Below, piece after piece: positions 9,444-17,943 of a DNA stretch of 54,455 nucleotides (the first letter of the stretch is position 1; each line of letters begins with the position of its first letter). The translations under genes and the position numbers were made by a program. The notes under the pieces were generated by a model, which ran no database searches, was not told the origin of the DNA, and worked only from the letters and a program-made list of their open reading frames with translations. The stretch comes from Erythrobacter fulvus (GTDB lineage: Bacteria > Pseudomonadota > Alphaproteobacteria > Sphingomonadales > Sphingomonadaceae): assembly GCF_028595285.1 (NCBI RefSeq), contig NZ_JAQQXQ010000015.1, forward strand, positions 1 through 54,455. The letters run 5' to 3'.

Positions 9444-10639
9444 GCCGGTTCCGGAACCTTGAAGCTGGCAGCACCGGCAGACAGCTTGTCGAAGAACTCG
9501 TCGATCTCGGCATCGCCGATCACCAGCGGCGGGATGATGCGGATCGTGTTGTCGCCTGCAGCCACGGTCAGCAGCTGGTGATTGTCGCGCAGATGGACGA
9601 AGAACGGGCGGCTCTCCATCTTCATCTTGAGACCGAGCATCAGGCCCTTGCCGCGCACCAGTTCAAACAGTTCGGGATAATTGCCGATGAACTGTTCGAG
9701 CCCTTTGCGCAGGCGCTCGCCCTTCTCGCGCACTTCGCCGAGGAATTCCTCGTTCGCGACAGCCTCCATCACCGCGGTCCCGGCGGCCATGGCAAGCGGG
9801 TTGCCGCCATAGGTCGATCCGTGGGTGCCGAAGGTCATCCCTCGCGCGGCCTTTTCGGTGGCGATACAGGCACCGAGCGGGAAGCCGCCACCGATGCCCT
9901 TGGCGGTGGCCATGATATCGGGCTCGATCCCGTAGTGCTCATAGGCATAGAGCTTGCCGGTGCGCGCGACCCCGCACTGCACCTCGTCAAGGATCAGCAT
10001 CAGGCCATGCTCGTCGGCGAGTGCGCGCAGACCCTGCATGAATTCCTGCGAAGCCGGACGAATGCCACCCTCGCCCTGAATCGGCTCGACCAGGAAACCC
10101 GCGGTCTGCGGCCCGATCAACGCCTTGGCGGCTTCGAGATCATCGAAGGGCGCATATTTGAACCCTGCGAGCAGCGGCGAGAAGCCGTGGTGCATCTTCT
10201 CCTGGTTCGAGGCGCTGATGGTCGCCATCGTGCGACCGTGAAAGGCGTTGTGGAATGTGATCAGCTCGAAGCGGTTCTTGTCCCCCGCATCGCCGGCGTT
10301 CTGGTGATAGGCGCGCGCGGTCTTGATCGCCGCCTCGACCGCTTCTGCCCCCGAATTGGTGAAGAAAACCGTGTCGCCGAAGGTGCTGTCGACCAGCATC
10401 TGTGCGAGCCGTTCGCCCTGCGGGCTGCCGTAAAGGTTCGACACGTGCATCAGCGTCGCCGCCTGCTTCTGGATCGCCCCGATCAGGCCCGCATGCGAAT
10501 GGCCGAGCAGGTTAACCGCGATTCCGCTGGCGAAATCGAGATAGCGGGTGCCGTCCTCGTCGATCAAGTGACAGTGCTCGCCGCGCACCGGCCGGACACC
10601 GCAACGCGGATAGACGGGCATGAGCGGGGTGATCGACAT
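9440..10639 (-). CDS. argD: Acetylornithine aminotransferase ArgD
   Basis: A 399-residue class III PLP-dependent aminotransferase that converts N-acetylglutamate semialdehyde to N-acetylornithine. The PLP lysine is K247 in [26 protein letters not shown] near 217-228 holds the cofactor Asp; [12 protein letters not shown] near 95-106 binds phosphate. ATG at 10639 follows AGGAAG. It is the first gene of the argD-argF-hslO run, separated from the cold-shock gene upstream by 130 bases that include a likely terminator. Confidence 0.95.
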   Translation of the reverse strand: MSITPLMPVYPRCGVRPVRGEHCHLIDEDGTRYLDFASGIAVNLLGHSHAGLIGAIQKQAATLMHVSNLYGSPQGERLAQMLVDSTFGDTVFFTNSGAEAVEAAIKTARAYHQNAGDAGDKNRFELITFHNAFHGRTMATISASNQEKMHHGFSPLLAGFKYAPFDDLEAAKALIGPQTAGFLVEPIQGEGGIRPASQEFMQGLRALADEHGLMLILDEVQCGVARTGKLYAYEHYGIEPDIMATAKGIGGGFPLGACIATEKAARGMTFGTHGSTYGGNPLAMAAGTAVMEAVANEEFLGEVREKGERLRKGLEQFIGNYPELFELVRGKGLMLGLKMKMESRPFFVHLRDNHQLLTVAAGDNTIRIIPPLVIGDAEIDEFFDKLSAGAASFKVPEPA

Positions 10640-10669
10640 AAGATGCTTCCTGATTGGTGGACGCTAAGG

Positions 10670-10706
10670 GGAAAACGCAAATGGCGGCCCCGCAACAGAG
10701 CCGCCA
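10670..10706 (-). terminator. Probable terminator of the cold-shock gene
   Basis: TGGCGGC (10700-10706 on the minus strand) pairs with GCCGCCA (10682-10688) over an 11-base loop. The following minus-strand bases, TTTGCGTTTTCCCC, are only moderately T-rich. Confidence 0.5.
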
Positions 10707-10769
10707 CCCGCTATTTTTAGGCTTCCCGCACCCGCGCGTCAAATCGCACGCAAGCCGGGAAAGGCGTTG

Positions 10770-11501
10770 TCAGCCCTCGACCGGGACGAGGTTGACCGCC
10801 GAGTATTTGCCTCGTCGGTCGACCTCGAGATCGAATTCGTAGCGTTCGCCTTCGTTGATGCCGGTCAGGCCCGAACGCTCGACTGCGCTGATGTGCACGA
10901 ACGCATCCGGCTCGCCATCATCACGGACGAGGAAGCCAAAGCCCTTCATCGCGTTGAAGAACTTGACCGTGCCCTTGGTCCGCTCACCGGTCAGCTCGCG
11001 CTGCGGAGCAGCAGGCTTCTGCGGCGCCGCGATCACATCGCCGACAATCTGGAGATCCTGCGCCGACACCTTGCCGCCGCGATCCACGAGATTGTACTGG
11101 AGCTCCTGGCCTTCGGCCAGACCTTCAAGGCCTGCACGCTCCACCGCGCTGATGTGCACGAAGACGTCTTCTCCGCCACCTTCCTGCTGGATGAAGCCGA
11201 AGCCCTTCTGGGTGTTGAAAAACTTTACGGTACCCTTGCCGGTCCCGACGACCTGTGCGGGCATGCGGCTGAAACCGCCGCCACCGCCGCCGCCAGGGCC
11301 ACGGGGGCCACCGCCGCCGCCGCCGCCGCGCGGACCGCCGCCGCCGAAGCGATCGCCGCCTCCGCCACCGCCGAAACGGTCATTGCCGAAGTCGCGCGGG
11401 GGCGGGAAACCGTCATTCCCGCCGCCAAAAGGATCGAAACCATCTTCGCCGAAACCGTCGCGCTTGTCGCGGCCGCGCCGGCGTCCCCTATCGTAACCCA
11501 T
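10770..11501 (-). CDS. Double cold-shock-domain protein with Gly/Arg-rich N-terminus
   Basis: A 243-residue nucleic acid binding protein. Residues 1-78 are low complexity and rich in Gly, Arg, Asp and Phe, with runs such as GGGGGGGPRGPGGGGGGGF. Cold-shock domain 1 spans about 86-153 (KGFGFI at 99-104, FVHIS at 114-118) and domain 2 about 174-243 (KGFGFL at 186-191, FVHIS at 201-205). Two-domain cold-shock proteins are known in alphaproteobacteria; the long glycine-rich extension is more like eukaryotic RNA-binding or condensate-forming tails, an analogy only. Likely an RNA chaperone. The ATG at 11501 follows AAGGTACG. Confidence 0.9.
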   Translation of the reverse strand: MGYDRGRRRGRDKRDGFGEDGFDPFGGGNDGFPPPRDFGNDRFGGGGGGDRFGGGGPRGGGGGGGPRGPGGGGGGGFSRMPAQVVGTGKGTVKFFNTQKGFGFIQQEGGGEDVFVHISAVERAGLEGLAEGQELQYNLVDRGGKVSAQDLQIVGDVIAAPQKPAAPQRELTGERTKGTVKFFNAMKGFGFLVRDDGEPDAFVHISAVERSGLTGINEGERYEFDLEVDRRGKYSAVNLVPVEG

Positions 11502-11774
11502 ATATCAGAACGTACCTTGCCACACTGCCCGCCCTCCGATGTGCCGATGGCGTGGACAGTGAGCCGCACCGGACACAGGCGCGCCGAACTCATGAACCGG
11601 CGCGCACTTAAGGGCTCAGCATAGCGCACAACGAGTTGCTTTGCGAACGATTTTACCGGAGCGCGGGAAGGACACTGCCAAGCCGGTGGTCCGTGGGTCC
11701 CGGCAATGCTTGTGCCTTCTGCTGCTCTTCGGCAAGAACCGGAGGGTAGAGGGTTTCGGAGGCAGGATCAGATT

Positions 11775-12206
11775 ATGAGCGCTTTTCGCAAATTGACAGA
11801 TAATATCTATGTAAGTCAGCAACTTGTGCTGGACGATGTCGCCACGGCAGCGGCTGAGGGAATGGCGATGATCGTCAATAACCGCCCCGACGGCGAGGAT
11901 CCGGACGCTCCGCAAGGGGCCGATATCGGTGGGGCCGCGGCGCAGGCCGGGCTCAATTATGTCGAAATCCCGATCGGGCATGCAGGCTTCAGCGAACCGC
12001 AGATCGACGCCATGATCGACGCAATGGAACAGGCAGAAGGGCCGATTCTCGCCTATTGTCGTTCGGGCACCCGATCGACCTTTCTTTGGGCGCTCGCCAG
12101 CGCAAAGCAAGGCGGCGATCCCGATACCATTGTGCGGGCGGCGATGCAGGCCGGGTATGATGTCAGCCCGATCCGCCCGATGATCGACATGCTCGCCGCG
12201 CGCTGA
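11775..12206 (+). CDS. TIGR01244 family sulfur transferase-like protein
   Basis: A 143-residue protein of the beta-lactamase-hydrolase-like/DUF442 group, which has a dual-specificity phosphatase/rhodanese-like fold. LAYCRSGTRS (about residues 93-102) contains the Cys-x5-Arg loop, with YVSQQL near the start and VNNRPDGEDPDAPQGADI near 36-53 as family marks. In related organisms members are linked to sulfide oxidation and persulfide chemistry, often fused to or near Blh; none of those partners is seen here, so the role is open. The ATG at 11775 follows GGAGG; longer frames upstream lack a signal. First of four plus-strand genes. Confidence 0.85.
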   Translation: MSAFRKLTDNIYVSQQLVLDDVATAAAEGMAMIVNNRPDGEDPDAPQGADIGGAAAQAGLNYVEIPIGHAGFSEPQIDAMIDAMEQAEGPILAYCRSGTRSTFLWALASAKQGGDPDTIVRAAMQAGYDVSPIRPMIDMLAAR

Positions 12207-12215
12207 GAACCGCTC

Positions 12216-12644
12216 GTGGAAGTGCCGCCGCTGTTAGTCCAGACCGCCGGTTCGCTGGTTGCGATTCTCGCTCTCGCTAGGTTGGCGCGATGGATGAAGC
12301 TGGGCGGCGCGCCGCGGCTTGACAGCGCGGATGCGGTACGCCGCGCCGCTGGCGAGGTCGAGGACGGGTTTGCGGCTGTCGTTACGACACAGGATTCACG
12401 CGGCCTCGCGGCACTGGCACGCAACACCGAGGGCCGGATCATGGTGATCAAGCGCCACGGCAACCGCTTTGCCGGACGCGTGCTCGGCCCGCAGGCCGAG
12501 GCACGGCTCTGGCGCGACCATAGCGGCCCGACACTCGAGGTCGATTGCGGTGAGGCCCGGTTCGGTAAGGTGGTTCTCGAAATCCCCGATGCCGAGGCTT
12601 GGGCCGACGCGATCAATCAGGTAAACCCGACCCGAGATGCCTGA
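12216..12644 (+). CDS. Small membrane-anchored protein of unknown function
   Basis: A 142-residue protein starting with GTG at 12216, nine bases after the previous gene. Residues 6-25 form one hydrophobic helix (LLVQTAGSLVAILALARLAR), followed by a soluble domain with no motif I recognise. GRIMVIKRHGNRFAGRVLG and ARLWRDHSGPTLEVDCGEARFG suggest a compact beta-rich fold. Its last eight bases overlap the desaturase start, so it is likely co-translated with it. The GTG is kept because an ATG at 12294 would remove the membrane anchor. Function unknown; coupling hints at an accessory to the desaturase-family enzyme. Confidence 0.7.
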   Translation: MEVPPLLVQTAGSLVAILALARLARWMKLGGAPRLDSADAVRRAAGEVEDGFAAVVTTQDSRGLAALARNTEGRIMVIKRHGNRFAGRVLGPQAEARLWRDHSGPTLEVDCGEARFGKVVLEIPDAEAWADAINQVNPTRDA

Positions 12645-13599
12645 CTTCAACCCCACCCAATATGCCGTGCCGCTGTTCGTGGTGGCGGTGCTGGCCGAGA
12701 TGATCTGGGCGAAGTTCCGCGCGCCGGAGGCCTATGAACCCAAGGACACGCTCGTCAGCCTTGCCTTCGGGCTTGGCTCGACCGTTGCGGGCGCGCTGCT
12801 GGGCGGTTTCGCGGTTGCACTGTTCATCAAGACTTATGATTACCGTATCTTCGATTTCGGCCCGCAATGGTGGGCGGTCTGGTGGGCATGGCCGGTCTGC
12901 TTCGTGCTCGACGATCTCAAATACTACTGGGTCCACCGTGCCGGGCATCGCATCCGCTGGATGTGGGCGGCGCATGTGAACCACCATTCGAGCCAGCATT
13001 ACAATCTGTCCACCGCCCTGCGGCAGACATGGACAGGATCGCTAACCTTCGGCTTCCTGTTCGCGGTGCCGCTGGTGCTGCTCGGCTTCCATCCGGCGAT
13101 GATTGCGATCTGCGGCGGGTTCAACCTCATCTACCAGTTCTGGATCCATACCGAGGCGATCAAGCGCATGCCGCGCTGGTTCGAGGCGGTGATGAACACA
13201 CCGAGCCACCACCGCGTCCACCATGCCACCAATCCGCGCTATCTCGATCGCAATTACGCGGGGGTATTCATCATCTGGGACCGGATGTTCGGCACGTTCG
13301 AGCCAGAGGTGGATAACGAGCCGATCCGCTACGGCATCGTCAAGCAGCTGGGCAGCTTCAACCTGCTGTGGGCGGTGTTCCACGAATGGATCGGAATGAT
13401 CGCCGACATCTGGCGCGCGCCGTGGAAGCACAAGCTTTCCTACCTGCTTCGAGAACCCGGCTGGAGCCATGACAACAGCCGCGAGACCAGCGACATGATA
13501 CGCGCACGTTGGCAGGCGCGTGGGGGCAACGCCGCTGCATCTGCGCCGACATCGGTAGCTGATCGAAACCGGATTGCAGCCGCGGGCGAAGCTGCCTAG
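12637..13599 (+). CDS. Sterol desaturase / fatty acid hydroxylase family protein
   Basis: A 320-residue integral membrane di-iron enzyme. The three histidine clusters are complete: HRAGH (100-104), HVNHH (113-117) and HRVHH (192-196), with another histidine at 171 between. Four or more hydrophobic segments flank them. The family hydroxylates or desaturates lipids, sterols or carotenoids; in Sphingomonadales many homologues have unknown substrates. It overlaps the small membrane gene upstream by 8 bases and is followed after 24 bases by a GMC oxidoreductase, so hydroxylation followed by alcohol oxidation is a reasonable but unproved pathway. The C-terminal 35 residues are Ala-rich and likely disordered. 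Confidence 0.9.
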   Translation: MPDFNPTQYAVPLFVVAVLAEMIWAKFRAPEAYEPKDTLVSLAFGLGSTVAGALLGGFAVALFIKTYDYRIFDFGPQWWAVWWAWPVCFVLDDLKYYWVHRAGHRIRWMWAAHVNHHSSQHYNLSTALRQTWTGSLTFGFLFAVPLVLLGFHPAMIAICGGFNLIYQFWIHTEAIKRMPRWFEAVMNTPSHHRVHHATNPRYLDRNYAGVFIIWDRMFGTFEPEVDNEPIRYGIVKQLGSFNLLWAVFHEWIGMIADIWRAPWKHKLSYLLREPGWSHDNSRETSDMIRARWQARGGNAAASAPTSVADRNRIAAAGEAA

Positions 13600-13623
13600 T
13601 CTCCCTCGCCAAAGGGAGAGAAC

Positions 13624-15213
13624 ATGGAAAGCTTCGACTACATCGTGATCGGCGGTGGAAGTGCCGGCAGTGCGGTTGCCGGGCGTTTGGCTGTGGACGG
13701 CACGCGCCGCGTTTGCCTGCTCGAAGCGGGCGGGCGCAACGACAATATCCTGGTCAAGACGCCGGGGTTCATGCCCTTCCTGCTCAAGAATGCGAACTAC
13801 CGCTACGAGACGGTCCCTCAGAAAGGTCTGAACGGGCGCACCGGATATCAGCCGCGCGGTCGCGGGCTTGGCGGCTCGTCGGCGATCAACGCGATGGTCT
13901 ATATCCGCGGCAACCGCTGGGATTACGACAACTGGGCGGCGATGGGCTGCACCGGCTGGGGCTATGACGACGTCCTCCCCTACTTCAAACGCGCCGAGTC
14001 GAACGAGCGCGGGGGCGACGACTGGCATGGCGCCGACGGCCCGCTGTTCGTTTCCGACCAGACCGCCGCCAACCCGACCAGCCATGCCTTCGTCGAGGCC
14101 GCTGCCGCGCTGCAACTGCGCACCAATGCCGATTTCAACGGCGAACGGCAGGAAGGTTTCGGGCTCTACCAGGTCACCCAGCGCAAGGGCGAACGCTGGT
14201 CAGCGGCGCGCGCCTATGTCGAGCCGATCCGCGAACAGGGCAATTTCGCAATACGCACCAATACGCTGGTCGAAAAGCTGGTGGTCGAAAACGGACGGGT
14301 AACCGGCGTGCAGATCCGGCGGGGGGGCAAGAGCGAAACCCTGCTGGCGCGGCGCGGCGTGGTGCTGTCCGCGGGGGCGTTCAACAGCCCGCAGATCCTG
14401 ATGCTGTCTGGCATCGGCCCGGCCGATCACCTCAAGGCCCACGGGATCGACGTGGTGCTCGATCGTCCCGCCGTCGGCAGCGAACTACAGGACCATATCG
14501 ACTATGTCTCCGGATGGGAGACCGAAAGCGACGTGCCGCTTGGGCAGACGCTCAAGGGCACGCTCAAGATGGCCGCGGCGATCGTCGAGCATCGCCGCAA
14601 GCGCACCGGGGCGATGACCACGCCCTATGCGGAAGCCGGCGGTTTCTGGACGGTGATGCCGGACAGCCCCGCGCCGGACGTGCAGTGGCACTTCGTCCCC
14701 GCCGTGCTGGAAGATCACGGGCGCGAGAAGGTGAAGGCGCATGGCTTCTCCCTCCACGCCTGCGTGCTGCGCCCTGAAAGCCGGGGCACTGTGCGGCTGG
14801 GCAGCGCGGACGCCGCCGCCGCGCCGGTGATCGACCCCAACTTCCTCGATGACGAACGCGACATGGCTGTGCTGCGGGCAGGCGTGCGCCTTTCGCACCG
14901 CATTGCAGAGACCCCGCCGATGCAGGCTTTCGGGCCGAAGGATCGCCACCCGATCGATCTGAATGACGACGCCGCGCTCGACGAGCTGATCCGCCAGCGC
15001 GCCGACACCGTCTATCACCCGGTCGGCAGTTGCCGCATGGGCGCGGACGCGGATGCGGTGGTCGATCCGACGCTCAGGCTCAACGGGCTCGAAGGCCTGT
15101 GGGTGGCGGATGCGAGCATCATGCCCAAGATCGTCAGCGGCAACACCAACGCGCCCAGCATCATGATCGGCGAACGCTGCGCCGACTTCGTGATGGCGGC
15201 AGAGCGGGGATAA
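13624..15213 (+). CDS. GMC family FAD-dependent oxidoreductase
   Basis: A 529-residue flavoprotein of the glucose-methanol-choline family, which oxidises alcohols. The FAD-binding GGGSAGS lies at residues 10-16 followed by the acidic LLEAGGR strand end. GRGLGGSSAINAMVYIRG (about 79-96) is the first GMC signature, and GAFNSPQILMLSGIGP (about 250) the second. The active-site histidine lies in YHPVGSCRMG and the conserved Asn in NTNAPSIMIGERCADF at the C-terminus. It resembles choline and long-chain alcohol dehydrogenases; substrate not determined. ATG at 13624 follows AAAGGGAGAG. No cleavable signal peptide is seen. Confidence 0.93.
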   Translation: MESFDYIVIGGGSAGSAVAGRLAVDGTRRVCLLEAGGRNDNILVKTPGFMPFLLKNANYRYETVPQKGLNGRTGYQPRGRGLGGSSAINAMVYIRGNRWDYDNWAAMGCTGWGYDDVLPYFKRAESNERGGDDWHGADGPLFVSDQTAANPTSHAFVEAAAALQLRTNADFNGERQEGFGLYQVTQRKGERWSAARAYVEPIREQGNFAIRTNTLVEKLVVENGRVTGVQIRRGGKSETLLARRGVVLSAGAFNSPQILMLSGIGPADHLKAHGIDVVLDRPAVGSELQDHIDYVSGWETESDVPLGQTLKGTLKMAAAIVEHRRKRTGAMTTPYAEAGGFWTVMPDSPAPDVQWHFVPAVLEDHGREKVKAHGFSLHACVLRPESRGTVRLGSADAAAAPVIDPNFLDDERDMAVLRAGVRLSHRIAETPPMQAFGPKDRHPIDLNDDAALDELIRQRADTVYHPVGSCRMGADADAVVDPTLRLNGLEGLWVADASIMPKIVSGNTNAPSIMIGERCADFVMAAERG

Positions 15214-15339
15214 GCCCCCAACCCTGATAGTCGCGCTGTAACGGCCTGAAAGGTCGCAAGCGCGACCGCGCGCCCGCAGGCGATCAGGGACCGCAGGGCC
15301 TGAAGCTCGCCGAGGACGAGCCCGCGGAGCCGGGGTCGC
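15214..15339. other. Structured non-coding stretch after the GMC gene
   Basis: No gene is apparent. The stretch contains the perfect hairpin GGTCGC-AAGC-GCGACC near 15254-15269 and several GC-rich inverted segments (CGCGCGCCCGCAGGCG, CTCGCCGAGGACGAG), with no T-run. It may end GMC transcription in a factor-dependent way or be a copy of a dispersed intergenic repeat. Confidence 0.35.
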
Positions 15340-15373
15340 AAAAAAAGGCCGGAGAGCTTTCGCTACTCCGGCC
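15340..15373 (-). terminator. Rho-independent terminator of glnK-amtB
   Basis: On the minus strand GGCCGGAG pairs perfectly with CTCCGGCC over an 11-base loop, followed by seven T residues. It sits 88 bases beyond the amtB stop and faces the end of the GMC gene. Confidence 0.88.
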
Positions 15374-15460
15374 ATATTCAGTTTGTTCGTTCGCAGGAGG
15401 AACAAGGTGAGGCGGGGGAAGGGGAGAGGGAGAGACGTCCTCCCCCCGCCAAACTGGTGA

Positions 15461-16828
15461 TTAGTTGTAGGCGCGCTCCCCGTGTTCGGAGATGTCGAGC
15501 CCGTTGACTTCGCTTTCCTCGTCGACCCGGAGGCCGATGGTCAGCTTGACAAGGAAGCCGACGATCAGAGTGCCCGCAGTAGCCCAGCCGATCGTCACTA
15601 GAACGCTGAAGACCTGCACCCAAAGCTGCTCGCCGAGCGGGGTCGAGCCGTCGCCGGGGCCGCCGAGGAACGGCTGGTAGACCACCGCCGTGCCGATCGC
15701 GCCGACGATGCCGCCAACGCCGTGGATGCCGAAAGCGTCGAGCGAGTCGTCATAGCCGAACTTGGCCTTCACCTTGGCGACGAAGACGTAGCAGATGGCC
15801 GATGCGAGGATGCCGAGCAGGATCGCGCCGAACGGGCCGCTGTTACCGGCCGCCGGGGTCACCGCGACAAGACCGGCGATGACGCCCGAGCAGAAACCGA
15901 GTGCCGAACCCTTGTGGCCCGCAGCCCGCTCGATCACCATCCAGGTCAGCGCGCCGGCAGCGGTGGCGACGAAGGTGTTGATCATGGCGAGGCCCGCGGA
16001 CCCGTCAGCTTCCAGCGCCGAACCGGCGTTGAAACCAAACCAGCCAACCCACAACAGCCCCGTGCCGACCATGGTCAGCGTCAGGCTGTGCGGCGGCATC
16101 GGCTCCGAGGGATACCCGCGGCGCTTGCCGAGCAGGTAAGCAAGCACCAGCCCCGAAACACCGGCATTGATGTGCACGACGGTGCCACCGGCAAAGTCGA
16201 GCGCGCCGTCTTCGAACAGGAGTCCGCCGCCCGCCCACACCATGTGCGCGATCGGGAAATAGACGATGGTCAACCAGATCGGCACGAAGGCCATCACCGC
16301 GCTGAACTTCATGCGCTCCGCCGTCGCACCGAGGATCAGCGCGGCAGTGATGGCGGCAAAGGTCATCTGGAAACTGATGAAGACATACTTGCTGATGACT
16401 TCGTCGGTGAAGGTCGCAGCAGTGCTGCTGGCGTCGGTGCCCGAGAGGAAATAGCTCCCGCCACTGACAAACAGGCCGAGCGCGCCTTCGTAAGACGTAT
16501 CACCGAAAGCGAGGCTGTAGCCCCACATCACCCAGATCAGCATCGCAAGACAGGCGGTCGCGCCGATCTGCGTCATGGTCGAGAGCATGTTCTTCGATCG
16601 GGTCAGGCCGCCGTAGAACAGCGCGAGACCGGGCAGGATCATCATCAGAACCAGGATGGTGGAGGTCATCATCCAGGCGTTGTTGCCCGGATTGGGAACC
16701 GCAGGCGCGGCCTCCACGACTTCGGTCACAACTTCGGCGACTTCAGCCACCGGAGCGGCCAGCGCCGGTGCGGCCAACAAGATCGCCCCCGTCGAAAGCG
16801 CCGCTGCATTGAGGAAAATACGCTTCAT
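15461..16828 (-). CDS. amtB: Ammonium transporter AmtB
   Basis: A 455-residue inner membrane ammonium channel with about eleven hydrophobic segments. Residues 1-25 form a signal peptide (ending PALAA), then a Val/Glu/Ala-rich segment before the first helix. The pore twin histidines are H219 (DFAGGTVVHINAG) and H369 (DAFGIHGVGG); D211 is the conserved recruitment-site Asp. The length with a signal peptide matches alphaproteobacterial AmtB. It follows glnK by 12 bases, the classical pair in which GlnK docks on AmtB and plugs the pore when nitrogen is plentiful. Expression should come from the sigma-54 promoter upstream of glnK. Confidence 0.97.
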   Translation of the reverse strand: MKRIFLNAAALSTGAILLAAPALAAPVAEVAEVVTEVVEAAPAVPNPGNNAWMMTSTILVLMMILPGLALFYGGLTRSKNMLSTMTQIGATACLAMLIWVMWGYSLAFGDTSYEGALGLFVSGGSYFLSGTDASSTAATFTDEVISKYVFISFQMTFAAITAALILGATAERMKFSAVMAFVPIWLTIVYFPIAHMVWAGGGLLFEDGALDFAGGTVVHINAGVSGLVLAYLLGKRRGYPSEPMPPHSLTLTMVGTGLLWVGWFGFNAGSALEADGSAGLAMINTFVATAAGALTWMVIERAAGHKGSALGFCSGVIAGLVAVTPAAGNSGPFGAILLGILASAICYVFVAKVKAKFGYDDSLDAFGIHGVGGIVGAIGTAVVYQPFLGGPGDGSTPLGEQLWVQVFSVLVTIGWATAGTLIVGFLVKLTIGLRVDEESEVNGLDISEHGERAYN

Positions 16829-16840
16829 GGACTCGTCCCC

Positions 16841-17179
<339 letters not shown>

Positions 17180-17224
17180 TCATGCCCCCTGTCCGAGCCG
17201 GACCATTCCGGCGCAACAGAGCAC

Positions 17225-17240
17225 TGCAACAAGCGTGCCA
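17225..17240 (-). promoter_or_regulatory. Sigma-54 (RpoN) promoter for glnK-amtB
   Basis: The minus strand reads TGGCACGCTTGTTGCA, a full match to the TGGCAC-N5-TTGCW consensus. The invariant GG (17239-17238) and GC (17227-17226) are ten bases apart as required. The predicted start is near 17215. NtrC binding sites could not be assigned with confidence upstream, though an AATC-ATTT-GATT palindrome lies near 17320. Confidence 0.9.
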
Positions 17241-17363
17241 CATTTGCTTAACGCGACTGCAGCACGGATTTTTCGGGAAATCTTCGCAGTTGCGGAAAAT
17301 TTCCTGCCTAGGGTTTAATCAAATGATTAGAAATTAGGCAGCGCTTGCCAGTAAGCGGTCGCC

Positions 17364-17927
17364 TCAGGTGTCCTCGCCGCGAATATAACGGTCGCTTGCC
17401 CGGGTCGGCAGGCCGTCGATGCTGCGGGTGCGGCCGGCGACTTTGGTCTCCCATTGCGCGGGATCGGCCTGACGGTGTGCCTTCTTGAGAGTGTCGCGCT
17501 CACCCTCGAGCGTCATGAAGGGCACGCCCCAGCCGCAGCTGGTCTGAACGCTCTCCACCGCAATGTCGAAGATCTGGCGGGTGCCGGGCAGGAGCGTAAA
17601 ATGCTCCGCCAGCGCCGCCCAGCCCTCATCCTGCGGCAACACCGCGCGTCCGCGCCCGTAGATACGCAGAATGAGGGCGGGCTGCTGGAAATTGCAGAAC
17701 ATCAGGGTGATCCGGCCGTCCGCGGCGAGATGCGCATGGGTCTCGTTGCCCGAACCGGCGAGATCAAGATAGGCGACGCGGTCCGGCGAAAGCACGCGGA
17801 AGGCGTCATAGCCCTTGGGGCTGAGATTGATCCGCCCTTCTGCCGCCGCCGTAGCGACGAAGAACACCGGCTGGGCGGCGATCATGGCGGTGTGCTTTTC
17901 ATTCAGCCGATCAGAAAACTCCGCCAT
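17364..17927 (-). CDS. Pyridoxamine 5'-phosphate oxidase family protein
   Basis: A 187-residue protein with the split-barrel flavin-binding fold. The segment PVFFVATAAAEGRINLSPKGYDAFRVL near 20-46 and YLDLAGSGNETHAHLAADGRITLMF near 52-77 match the FMN-binding part of PPOX-like proteins. It is not PdxH itself, since the substrate motif and length differ. Role unknown; relatives reduce or bind flavin or F420. It is 16 bases downstream of the alpha/beta hydrolase and ends a long minus-strand gene run. Confidence 0.82.
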   Translation of the reverse strand: MAEFSDRLNEKHTAMIAAQPVFFVATAAAEGRINLSPKGYDAFRVLSPDRVAYLDLAGSGNETHAHLAADGRITLMFCNFQQPALILRIYGRGRAVLPQDEGWAALAEHFTLLPGTRQIFDIAVESVQTSCGWGVPFMTLEGERDTLKKAHRQADPAQWETKVAGRTRSIDGLPTRASDRYIRGEDT

Positions 17928-17943
17928 TGCCGCCGCCTTCGGT

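Noticed and set aside
10855..11624. Pro- and Ala-rich frames opposite the cold-shock gene
   Set aside because: Created by the glycine-codon repeats of the real gene; no ribosome binding site or homology.
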